Assembly (NCBI GenBank): GCA_945485625.1
Contig: CALYSH010000129.1
Coordinates: 1-5,216 of the forward strand
DNA: 5,216 nt
From: an uncultured Lachnospiraceae bacterium
GTDB taxonomy: Bacteria; Bacillota; Clostridia; Lachnospirales; Lachnospiraceae
Direction of reading: 5' to 3'
The notes beneath the pieces are model-generated. The model saw only the letters and a program-made list of their open reading frames with translations. It was not told where the DNA came from and ran no database searches. Positions within the stretch are counted from its first letter, which is position 1; the number at the start of each line of letters is the position of its first letter. The translations under genes and the position numbers were made by a program. Shown one piece after another: positions 1 to 5,216 of this stretch.

Positions 1-719
1 AGTTTCTCAAGTCTCTCAATTTTACGAAAAGCTGCCAGCATCTGATCCGCGTTCTGAAATCTTTGAGCGGGGTCGAACATGGTAGCCTTGTTCAATATTC
101 TCTTGATTTTTCTCCGAAGAAGAAAGGGAATAACCATTTTTTCTGCAATCTGATTGCAAACAATTCCAATGGAATACAAATCGCTTCTGACATCTGTTTG
201 TGCAAAGCCAAACTGCTCCGGGGAGGCATAGCCCCGTGTACCCAGCATTCTGGTATCCTGTTCCTTTTCTCCGGTCACAAATTCTCTCGCCACATCAAAA
301 TCCAAAAGAACCAGCTGATTATTTTTCTGTACCATAATGTTTTCAGGCTTCACATCTCTGTGAATCAAAGGCGGATCCAATTTGTGAAGCACAGCTATGG
401 CCTGAACCAGCTGGACCATGTATGAAATACCATTCTTTGCGCTGATTTTATTTTTCAGGATCTTGTCCAGACTTTCCCCCTCAATATACTCCTCCAGAAT
501 ATATGTTTTTCCGTCCCGATATTCTATTATTTCTATATTGGGGAAAAAGGCGGACTGAATTTCCTGTATTCTTTTATAAAGATATGTTTTGTCTCCCTGC
601 AGTTCCTTTAACACTGCCGGTATGTGTTCGGACTTCATTGCGAGATAAACATTGGCCTTGTCTTTTTTAGAAATAGCGGTTATTATCTGTATCTTCGGGT
701 CTGCTATTCTTCCACTCAT
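1..719 (-). CDS. Hanks-type serine/threonine protein kinase, 3' end beyond window
   Basis: The reading frame runs from ATG at 719 to the window edge without a stop (239 full codons plus CT, a Leu whatever follows), so the C-terminus is missing. The catalytic core of a eukaryotic-like Ser/Thr kinase is visible: Lys38 in AVLKEL (ATP-binding Lys), hinge ILEEYIEGESL around 74-84, catalytic loop HRDVKPEN at 120-127 (Asp122, Lys124, Asn127), metal-binding Asp140 in DFD (140-142, instead of DFG), activation segment end GTRGYASPE at 160-168, alpha-F Asp180, and helix-I Arg220. The glycine-rich loop is degenerate: around 18-24 none of the three usual glycines is present. By recollection, compact Firmicutes kinases with DFD and GYA(A/S)PEQF occur, so activity is likely but not certain. 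An in-frame TAG at 723-725, two codons upstream, fixes the start at or after 719; AAGGAG at 730-735 fits this ATG. The substrate is unknown. A transmembrane or sensor domain could follow beyond the edge. Isoleucine codon use differs from the other genes (11 of 26 are ATA). Confidence 0.92.
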   Translation of the reverse strand, partial: MSGRIADPKIQIITAISKKDKANVYLAMKSEHIPAVLKELQGDKTYLYKRIQEIQSAFFPNIEIIEYRDGKTYILEEYIEGESLDKILKNKISAKNGISYMVQLVQAIAVLHKLDPPLIHRDVKPENIMVQKNNQLVLLDFDVAREFVTGEKEQDTRMLGTRGYASPEQFGFAQTDVRSDLYSIGIVCNQIAEKMVIPFLLRRKIKRILNKATMFDPAQRFQNADQMLAAFRKIERLEK

Positions 720-729
720 AGTCTAACCG

Positions 730-735
730 CTCCTT
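730..735 (-). promoter_or_regulatory. Ribosome binding site of the kinase gene
   Basis: AAGGAG on the minus strand lies 10 nt before the ATG at 719, slightly longer than the 7-9 nt seen for most other genes here. With the in-frame stop at 723-725 it supports ATG 719 as the start. The surrounding spacer (720-778) shows no hairpin with a T-run, so read-through from cinA is plausible. Confidence 0.65.
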
Positions 736-778
736 CATCTTTTGCAATTCCACCTTATGATAACATTCCCGGTCCGAT

Positions 779-2044
779 TTACTTTTTTCCAAAGGTCACC
801 TTACTGATGTACTCCAGCAGACAGCTTCTGGTGAGCATTAAGGCATAGGAAACTGCACTCTCGCGAATCTTGTCACGGTTTCCTCTGAAGTGACATTCTT
901 TTACAGTGATTTCACCCCTCACACTGCAGGCAATATAGACCAGTCCTACCGGCTTTTCCTTGGTGCCGCCGTCCGGTCCTGCCAGTCCGGTGATGGCTAC
1001 TCCCACATCGCACTTGGAATCTGCAAGCAGGCCTTTTGCCATCTCCTTGGCTGTCTGGCTGCTCACTGCGCCATACTTCTCCAGGGTCAGCTTCTTTACT
1101 CCCAACAGCTTTCTCTTCGCTTTGTTGGAATAGGTTATAAAGCCTGCCTTATACACCTCGGATACCCCGGGCACACTGATCAATCTCGCCGAGAGCATCC
1201 CGCCGGTGCAGGATTCCGCACAGGTGAAGGTCATATTATTTGCAATCAATAAATCCACCACTGCCTTCTCCAGTGTCACATCCGGCTCTGTGGTATAAAT
1301 ATCATTTCCAAAGCGGGACTTGATTTCCTTCACAACCGGCTTTAACAGCTTAGCTGCCTCCTTTTTGTTAGGAGCCATGGCTGTTACACGGATGTGCACT
1401 TCACCCGTTTTGGCATAGGTTGCTATGGTGGGATTGGACTGCCTGTCAATCAGATCCTTCAACATAGTTTCCACCCGGCTCTCGGAAGCACCGCAAATCT
1501 TCACAATCTGGGATTCAATCACACCGGGAGTAAACTGCTTCAAATACGGAACCACGCTTTCCTCAAACATAGGAATCAGCTCATTGGGCGGTCCGGGTAA
1601 TAAAATCATTTTCACCATCTCTGTCTCGATTGCCATTCCGGGGGCGGTTCCATTGTTGTTCTGAAAAATAACGGCATCCTCCGGAATCATCGCCTGCTTC
1701 CAGTTATTCTCGGAAATATCCATTTTCCGTGCTTCGAAATATGTACGGATTCGATCCCTGCACTCCTCATTCATGACCAGTGCTTTCCCGGCAAACTCCG
1801 CTGCCACTTCTTTCGTCAGGTCATCCTCTGTAGGCCCAAGGCCTCCGCTTAGAATCACAATATCACTGCGCCCTGCTGCCAGCTTCAAGCTTTCCGTCAG
1901 CCTTTCCGCATTGTCCCCCACAACGCTCTGATAGTAATTTACCAGTCCCAGATCCGCACATTTTCCCGCCAGGTAAGCTGCATTGGTGTTCACTATGTTA
2001 CCAAGCAGGATTTCCGTGCCCACACAAATGATTTCTACGGTCAT
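779..2044 (-). CDS. cinA: CinA-like protein: N-terminal MoCF-like domain plus C-terminal NMN amidohydrolase domain
   Basis: This 421-residue protein has the usual full length and two-domain layout of CinA. The N-terminal molybdopterin-binding-like domain (about 1-170) has VGTEILLG at 8-15, SGGLGPTEDD at 66-75 and LLPGPPNE at 148-155; in characterised CinA proteins this part has ADP-ribose pyrophosphatase activity. The C-terminal domain (about 255-415, PncC family) has CAESCTGG at 275-282 and ITGLAGPDGG at 351-360, the signature of nicotinamide mononucleotide deamidase, which recycles NMN to NaMN for NAD synthesis. Both domains look intact. The name comes from competence/damage-inducible genes of Gram-positive bacteria, but a direct role in competence cannot be read from this sequence. 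The start is supported by GGGGAGG at 2053-2059, 8 nt upstream. It follows pgsA by 32 nt and is probably cotranscribed. In Bacillus and many Firmicutes recA comes next; here a kinase gene does. Confidence 0.96.
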   Translation of the reverse strand: MTVEIICVGTEILLGNIVNTNAAYLAGKCADLGLVNYYQSVVGDNAERLTESLKLAAGRSDIVILSGGLGPTEDDLTKEVAAEFAGKALVMNEECRDRIRTYFEARKMDISENNWKQAMIPEDAVIFQNNNGTAPGMAIETEMVKMILLPGPPNELIPMFEESVVPYLKQFTPGVIESQIVKICGASESRVETMLKDLIDRQSNPTIATYAKTGEVHIRVTAMAPNKKEAAKLLKPVVKEIKSRFGNDIYTTEPDVTLEKAVVDLLIANNMTFTCAESCTGGMLSARLISVPGVSEVYKAGFITYSNKAKRKLLGVKKLTLEKYGAVSSQTAKEMAKGLLADSKCDVGVAITGLAGPDGGTKEKPVGLVYIACSVRGEITVKECHFRGNRDKIRESAVSYALMLTRSCLLEYISKVTFGKK

Positions 2045-2076
2045 AATGTCTTCCTCCCCGTTTTCTCTCTGTCGCC

Positions 2077-2682
2077 CTATTTTACATCCTTCAGAACCGA
2101 TCTGTTCTTCACCAGATAATCAATCAGGGATACCACCGTAAGCACCAGTGCTATCCACATAACCCCGTAAGTGATTCCTGCGAATGCCGGAACCCCTGCA
2201 AACAACGGAGTGTCCATTACTATCATCATACAAATCATAAGCATCTGAAAGGTGGTTTTAAACTTGCCCCAATAGCTGGCCGCGATTACCACTCCATTGT
2301 CTGATGCAATCAGGCGGAACCCGCTGATAATGAACTCCCTGCTGATAATCACAATGACCACCCAGGAAGGAATCCTTCCCATCTCTACCAGCACAATCAT
2401 AGCAGCACACACTAACAGTTTATCTGCAAGGGGATCCATGAACTTACCGAAATTGGTTACCAGATTGTACTTTCTTGCAATCTTTCCGTCAATCAGGTCC
2501 GTAAGGCTCGCCAGGACGAAAATCAAAAGTGCCACATATTCCAGATAATCTGCCGCACCCCCGAGGAATTGCCATTTCTGATGGCTTGCCAGGAGGCATA
2601 GAACAAAGGGAACAATCATCACCACGCGAAGTAAAGTCAACTTATTCGGTAAATTCATTTTTTGTTTCTGTGTATCACTCAT
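2077..2682 (-). CDS. pgsA: CDP-diacylglycerol-glycerol-3-phosphate 3-phosphatidyltransferase
   Basis: This integral membrane enzyme transfers the phosphatidyl group from CDP-diacylglycerol to glycerol 3-phosphate, the committed step to phosphatidylglycerol and cardiolipin. The CDP-alcohol phosphotransferase motif is complete: Asp62, Asp65-Gly66, Ala69-Arg70, Gly79, Asp83 and Asp87, with exactly the family's spacing. The N-terminal NLPNKLTLLRV (10-20) is typical of PgsA and argues against related enzymes such as phosphatidylserine synthase. Hydrophobic segments near 17-32, 46-61, 89-99, 106-121, 145-157 and 171-190 give about six membrane passes. The 201-residue length is slightly above the usual 180-195. 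ATG 2682 is preferred because it overlaps the rimO stop by 8 nt and has GGGAGA (2691-2696) 8 nt upstream. A second Met at residue 9 sits right before the conserved part but has no clear ribosome binding site. Translation is probably coupled to rimO. Confidence 0.94.
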   Translation of the reverse strand: MSDTQKQKMNLPNKLTLLRVVMIVPFVLCLLASHQKWQFLGGAADYLEYVALLIFVLASLTDLIDGKIARKYNLVTNFGKFMDPLADKLLVCAAMIVLVEMGRIPSWVVIVIISREFIISGFRLIASDNGVVIAASYWGKFKTTFQMLMICMMIVMDTPLFAGVPAFAGITYGVMWIALVLTVVSLIDYLVKNRSVLKDVK

Positions 2683-4006
2683 GATAAATCTCTCCCATTA
2701 AATCATATTCATTGGCATCCGTCACCAATACCTTCACCAGATCTCCGGTCATCAGAGTTGCAGAGGTATTTAAGAACAAATATCCGTCCACATTGGGGGC
2801 ATCCCGATAGGTTCTGGTTACATAGGTATCCTCATCGGCCACCTTGCCTTCTACCATGACCAAAAGTACCCGGCCAATCATCCCCCTGGTCTTTTCCAAA
2901 GAAATCTCCTGCTGAAGCTCCATCAGCTCATCCCGTCTCTTCTTCTTGGTCCGCTCTGTCACCTGATGCTCCATTTGTGCTGCAGGAGTGTCCTCCTCTC
3001 TGGAATACGTGAATACTCCCAGACGGTCAAATTCCATTTCATCCACAAAATTATAGGTCTCGATGAAATCCCTTCTGGTTTCTCCGGGGAATCCGCTGAT
3101 CAATGTGGTGCGCAGACAGATATCCGGAATCCTTGCGCGAAGCTTTGCAAGCAGGGCAGTCAGTTCTTCCCGATTGGTTCTGCGTCCCATTCTCTTTAAC
3201 ACTTCATCCGCTCCGCTCTGGATCGGAATATCCAGATAATGACAGATTTTTTCCTCCGTGGCCATGGTTTCAATCAGTTCATCCGTGATTTCCTCCGGAT
3301 AACAATACAAAATACGCACCCAGACCAGTCCATTTATTTTACACAGTCTGCGAAGCAGCTCCGGCAGACTTTTCTTTCCATATAAATCCACACCGTACAG
3401 GGTGGTTTCCTGAGCCACCAGAATCAGCTCCTTTACCCCACCGGCAACCAGCTCTTCGGCTTCCTTTATCAGAGAATCCATGGGAACACTTCTATAGCTT
3501 CCTCTGACCTTAGGAATCACGCAGTAGGTACAACGCTTATTACAACCCTCCGCAATCTTTAAATATGCAAAATGTCCGCCCGTGGTCACCACACGCTTCT
3601 GATTGGTGACCACAGGCGCGTCAATGCCGGTCAGATAATCCTCCTGCTTCCCCTGCAGGGCTTTCTCAATGGCTTCTGCAATGCTTTTTATGGCTGTGGT
3701 ACCCACAATGGCATCCACCTCGGGTATCTCTTCCCGAATCTCCTTAGAATACCTCTGAGCCAGACATCCACACACCACAAGCGCCTGAAGCTGCCCGTCA
3801 GCTCGTCTTTTTGCCAGCTCCAGAATGGTCTGAATACTTTCCTCCTTCGCATCACCGATAAAGCAACAGGTATTCACCACTGCGACATCTGCCTCATTTT
3901 CATCATCCGTAAAGGAATATTGGTTCCCTTCCAGCATTCCCAGCATCATTTCCGTATCCACCAGGTTTTTATCGCATCCCAGGGATACAAACACAATTTT
4001 CTTCAT
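2675..4006 (-). CDS. rimO: Ribosomal protein S12 methylthiotransferase RimO
   Basis: This radical SAM enzyme with two 4Fe-4S clusters methylthiolates a conserved aspartate of ribosomal protein S12. Its 443 residues match RimO. Domains in order: the N-terminal UPF0004 domain with cluster ligands Cys11 (SLGCDKNLVDTE), Cys47 (NTCCFI) and Cys81 (CGCLAQRY); the radical SAM core with Cys155, Cys159 and Cys162 in EGCNKRCTYC, followed by IPKVRGSYRS; and a C-terminal TRAM domain (about 371-441) that binds substrate. The CxKNLVDTE motif and the YSREEDTPAA segment (334-343) favour RimO over the tRNA enzyme MiaB and the related MtaB. An extra cysteine follows Cys47. The start is well supported by GGAGG at 4014-4018, 7 nt upstream of the ATG. 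The stop overlaps the pgsA start. It is separated from rpoZ by an 84-nt spacer holding a strong hairpin, so its expression may be set apart from that of the upstream genes. Confidence 0.97.
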   Translation of the reverse strand: MKKIVFVSLGCDKNLVDTEMMLGMLEGNQYSFTDDENEADVAVVNTCCFIGDAKEESIQTILELAKRRADGQLQALVVCGCLAQRYSKEIREEIPEVDAIVGTTAIKSIAEAIEKALQGKQEDYLTGIDAPVVTNQKRVVTTGGHFAYLKIAEGCNKRCTYCVIPKVRGSYRSVPMDSLIKEAEELVAGGVKELILVAQETTLYGVDLYGKKSLPELLRRLCKINGLVWVRILYCYPEEITDELIETMATEEKICHYLDIPIQSGADEVLKRMGRRTNREELTALLAKLRARIPDICLRTTLISGFPGETRRDFIETYNFVDEMEFDRLGVFTYSREEDTPAAQMEHQVTERTKKKRRDELMELQQEISLEKTRGMIGRVLLVMVEGKVADEDTYVTRTYRDAPNVDGYLFLNTSATLMTGDLVKVLVTDANEYDLMGEIYHE

Positions 4007-4031
4007 TTAAAATCCTCCGATAAACATGCCA

Positions 4032-4085
4032 AAAGTGCCTTTGAAAGCACAAAACAGTAGCTGGGGCACTTTGCTCCAGCTACTG
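4032..4085 (-). promoter_or_regulatory. Possible pseudoknot in the rimO leader
   Basis: In the minus-strand transcript the loop of the hairpin at 4055-4085 contains AAAGUGCC (4072-4065). It is perfectly complementary to GGCACUUU (4039-4032) further downstream. Pairing gives an H-type pseudoknot: stem 1 of 10 bp, a first connecting loop of 3 nt, no nucleotide between the stems, a last loop of 15 nt, and stem 2 of 8 bp. These lengths are sterically reasonable. The downstream arm can instead join a small hairpin, GUGC at 4050-4047 with GCAC at 4038-4035, which excludes stem 2. The structure ends 13 nt before the GGAGG of rimO. The complementarity is seen directly; folding and any control of rimO are inference. 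No known riboswitch or protein-binding leader is recognised. Confidence 0.35.
4051..4085 (-). terminator. Hairpin between rpoZ and rimO, possible attenuator or weak terminator
   Basis: A perfect 10-bp inverted repeat, CAGTAGCTGG at 4055-4064 and CCAGCTACTG at 4076-4085, encloses an 11-nt loop; two more inner pairs can form past one A-C mismatch. In minus-strand RNA the hairpin comes six nt after the rpoZ stop codon, is preceded by AAAAAGG and followed by UUUUGUGCUUU, a broken U-run. On the plus strand it is followed by CCTTTTTATT, so it may work in both directions, although no plus-strand gene is seen. Because rimO needs a promoter and none is obvious in the spacer, partial termination is more likely than a full operon end. 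Confidence 0.5.
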
Positions 4086-4090
4086 CCTTT

Positions 4091-4324
4091 TTATTCCTCA
4101 TCACCAAGGATTTTAATTTTGCCCTGATTCAGCTCCTCAATGGCAATGGACAAAGGCTTTTTGCCCTTTCCGTCAACCAAAGGCTCTTCTCCGGAAATAA
4201 TCTGTCTGGCTCTCTTGGAGGTAGCCATTACGATGGAATACCGGCTGTTTACCACCGGTGCTTCACCCGGTTCAACCTCACTGTTTACTACTTTCATTAA
4301 ATCGGAATAAGATGGATGTAACAT
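4091..4324 (-). CDS. rpoZ: DNA-directed RNA polymerase subunit omega
   Basis: Omega is the small subunit that helps assemble the polymerase by holding the beta' subunit. The 77-residue length is normal for a Firmicute. The conserved core NSRYSIVMATSKRARQI (26-42) and KKPLSIAIEEL (55-65) are present, and the C-terminus is short and acidic. The N-terminal MAR motif that helps form the omega/beta' ppGpp site in proteobacteria is absent, as expected in Firmicutes. The start is supported by AAGGAG at 4334-4339, 9 nt upstream, lying inside the last codons of gmk. The gap to the gmk stop is a single nucleotide, so the two are surely cotranscribed and probably translationally coupled. The stop codon is followed almost at once by the hairpin at 4055-4085. 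Confidence 0.96.
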   Translation of the reverse strand: MLHPSYSDLMKVVNSEVEPGEAPVVNSRYSIVMATSKRARQIISGEEPLVDGKGKKPLSIAIEELNQGKIKILGDEE

Positions 4325-4325
4325 A

Positions 4326-4955
4326 TTATTCTGCTCCTTCCTTAAGGGTTTTTAACTCTTCTTTGATTTTATCAATGAACGCTCCATTCCTTCCAGGAAT
4401 GTTTCTGGCGGCATTCACAATGCTATGAAGCTCTGCAACACATTTCTCCAAATCATCGTTTACTACGATGTATTCGTACTTCTCCATGCCCTGGGCCTCT
4501 TCACATGCCCGGGCCATTCTCTGTTTGATAACCTCCGGTGTTTCAGTACCTCTGCCCACCAGCCTTCTCTCCAGTTCCTCTGCACTGGGGGGTGTAACAA
4601 ACAAAAGCAGGCTCTCCGGGAAAAGCTCCTTTACCTGCAAAGCTCCCTGGATTTCAATCTCCAGAATCACATCCTTGCCTGCGGACAGCTGCTCCTCCAC
4701 ATATGCCTTGGGAGTACCGTAGTAATTCCCGCAATAGCATGCATACTCTATCAGTCCGTTCTCTTCGATTGTTTTTTCAAACTCTTCCCTACTGACAAAG
4801 AAATACTCCCTGCCGTTGGTCTCTCCCTCCCTGGGAGCCCTGGTGGTCATGGATATGGACAAGGCATAATTGTCATAGGTCTGCATCAGCTTCTTCATCA
4901 GGGTGCCTTTACCGGCTCCGGAAAACCCGGACAGTACAATCAATATTCCCTTCAT
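4326..4955 (-). CDS. gmk: Guanylate kinase
   Basis: This cytosolic enzyme phosphorylates GMP to GDP with ATP, on the route to GTP and dGTP. The P-loop GFSGAGKGT lies at 10-18, with Lys16 and Thr18 binding nucleotide. The GMP-binding region has TTRAPREGE at 37-45 (Arg39, Arg42), Tyr51, GLIEY around 67-71 and YYGTP at 78-82. The segment LEIEIQGA (98-105) has Glu101 where many family members have Asp (LEIDVQGA), a conservative change. The lid region includes RRLVGRGTE (130-138) with Arg130, Arg131 and Arg135, and RMAR at 146-149. The length of 209 is typical. In Firmicutes Gmk is a known target of (p)ppGpp inhibition, but the responsible residues were not checked here. Its ATG overlaps the remA stop as ATGA (4952-4955), and it is followed after 1 nt by rpoZ, an arrangement common in Clostridia. 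Confidence 0.99.
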   Translation of the reverse strand: MKGILIVLSGFSGAGKGTLMKKLMQTYDNYALSISMTTRAPREGETNGREYFFVSREEFEKTIEENGLIEYACYCGNYYGTPKAYVEEQLSAGKDVILEIEIQGALQVKELFPESLLLFVTPPSAEELERRLVGRGTETPEVIKQRMARACEEAQGMEKYEYIVVNDDLEKCVAELHSIVNAARNIPGRNGAFIDKIKEELKTLKEGAE

Positions 4956-5215
4956 TCTTCCTCCTCCGGCTCTTCCTTTGATACCTGGGCGCGACCTGCA
5001 ATGGTTTCCGGAAGCAGTGCAGACAGAACAACCTGACTGTTTTCCATGACCAGAACGGATTTTGTTTTTCTGCCCTGGGTGGCATCAATGGCCGTGCCAT
5101 TTTCCTTCGCCCTCTGTACCAGACGCTTAATCGGCGCCGCATCGGGGCTCACAATGGCGATTATCTTTTCCGTATTTACAATATTGCCAAAACCAATATG
5201 AATGAGTTTGTTCAT
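4952..5215 (-). CDS. remA: RemA-like DNA-binding regulator (DUF370 family)
   Basis: This 87-residue protein matches the RemA/YlzA family. In Bacillus subtilis RemA is a DNA-binding activator of extracellular matrix genes and of osmoprotection genes. Family features are present: IGFGNIVN at 7-14, IVSPDAAPIKR at 21-31, a central AIDATQGRKTKSVLVM stretch (42-57), and LSALLPETIAGR at 64-75. The C-terminus is an acidic tail, EEPEEEE. The N-terminus aligns with the B. subtilis protein to within one residue, so ATG 5215 is a good start, but only one base upstream lies in the window and its ribosome binding site cannot be seen. It is coupled to gmk by a 4-nt overlap. In Clostridia without Bacillus-type biofilm genes the regulon is not known. 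In many genomes a YicC-family gene lies upstream; that would be outside this window. Confidence 0.95.
   Translation of the reverse strand: MNKLIHIGFGNIVNTEKIIAIVSPDAAPIKRLVQRAKENGTAIDATQGRKTKSVLVMENSQVVLSALLPETIAGRAQVSKEEPEEEE
4960..4967 (-). promoter_or_regulatory. gmk ribosome binding site inside the remA acidic tail
   Basis: GGAGGAGG lies 4 nt before the gmk ATG; its upstream GGAGG copy has a 7-nt spacing. It is built from codons of the Glu-rich end of RemA, so one stretch both encodes the acidic tail and serves as a strong Shine-Dalgarno site. With the ATGA overlap this fixes the gmk start and suggests coupled translation. Confidence 0.75.
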
Positions 5216-5216
5216 G

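Noticed and set aside
63..425. A 120-codon plus-strand open frame at the left edge
   Set aside because: The minus strand of the same stretch encodes the kinase catalytic core with HRD, DFD and GYASPE motifs, so this frame is a shadow.
720..778. A terminator or promoter between cinA and the kinase gene
   Set aside because: No stable inverted repeat followed by a T-run, and no convincing pair of -35 and -10 boxes, could be seen in these 59 nt.
3572..4060. A 162-codon plus-strand open frame opposite the start of rimO
   Set aside because: It is antisense to the conserved iron-sulfur domain of RimO, runs into the leader hairpin and has no family resemblance.
4055..4095. Plus-strand reading of the rpoZ-rimO hairpin as a terminator for a plus-strand gene
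   Set aside because: The T-run CCTTTTTATT is good on the plus strand, but no credible plus-strand gene ends here; at most it stops antisense transcripts.
4425..5036. A 203-codon plus-strand open frame opposite gmk and remA
   Set aside because: It lies antisense to two confidently identified genes, its translation shows no recognisable motif, and it is explained by the codon pattern of the true genes.
4909..5142. A 77-codon minus-strand frame, Arg-rich, overlapping remA and gmk
   Set aside because: It is out of frame with both genes, and RemA matches its family over its whole length in the other frame.

Overview
The window carries seven genes, all on the minus strand and read from the right edge to the left: remA, gmk, rpoZ, rimO, pgsA, cinA, and a Hanks-type Ser/Thr kinase gene cut by the left edge. 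The gene order, the strong GGAGG-type ribosome binding sites, the moderate base composition and the protein sequences suggest a Firmicute of class Clostridia. Lachnospiraceae is the best guess, by recollection of similar gene orders and kinases; no search was run.

Right part (about 4091-5215): remA, gmk and rpoZ are packed with a 4-nt ATGA overlap and then a 1-nt gap. They look like one translationally coupled unit that joins a DNA-binding regulator, GMP kinase and the RNA polymerase omega subunit. Middle (4007-4090): this 84-nt spacer is the most structured non-coding stretch. It has a perfect 10-bp hairpin followed by a broken T-run, so it may act as an attenuator or partial terminator. The hairpin loop is also perfectly complementary over 8 nt to a segment just upstream of the rimO ribosome binding site, which would allow an H-type pseudoknot.

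Centre and left (779-4006): rimO, pgsA and cinA form a second tight block, with an 8-nt rimO/pgsA overlap and a 32-nt pgsA-cinA gap. They cover ribosomal protein S12 modification, phosphatidylglycerophosphate synthesis and pyridine nucleotide repair. Far left (1-719): after a 59-nt spacer with no visible terminator comes a kinase gene with no stop codon inside the window. It has a complete catalytic core but no glycine-rich loop, and its DFG motif is DFD. In many Firmicutes recA follows cinA, so the kinase is an unexpected neighbour here. Its codon use also differs, with many ATA isoleucine codons.

Most of the window is ordinary housekeeping sequence. The two items worth following are the rimO leader structure and the kinase gene. 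No tRNA, rRNA, CRISPR array, insertion sequence or phage feature was seen. No promoter could be placed with confidence; the operon promoter probably lies beyond the right edge.
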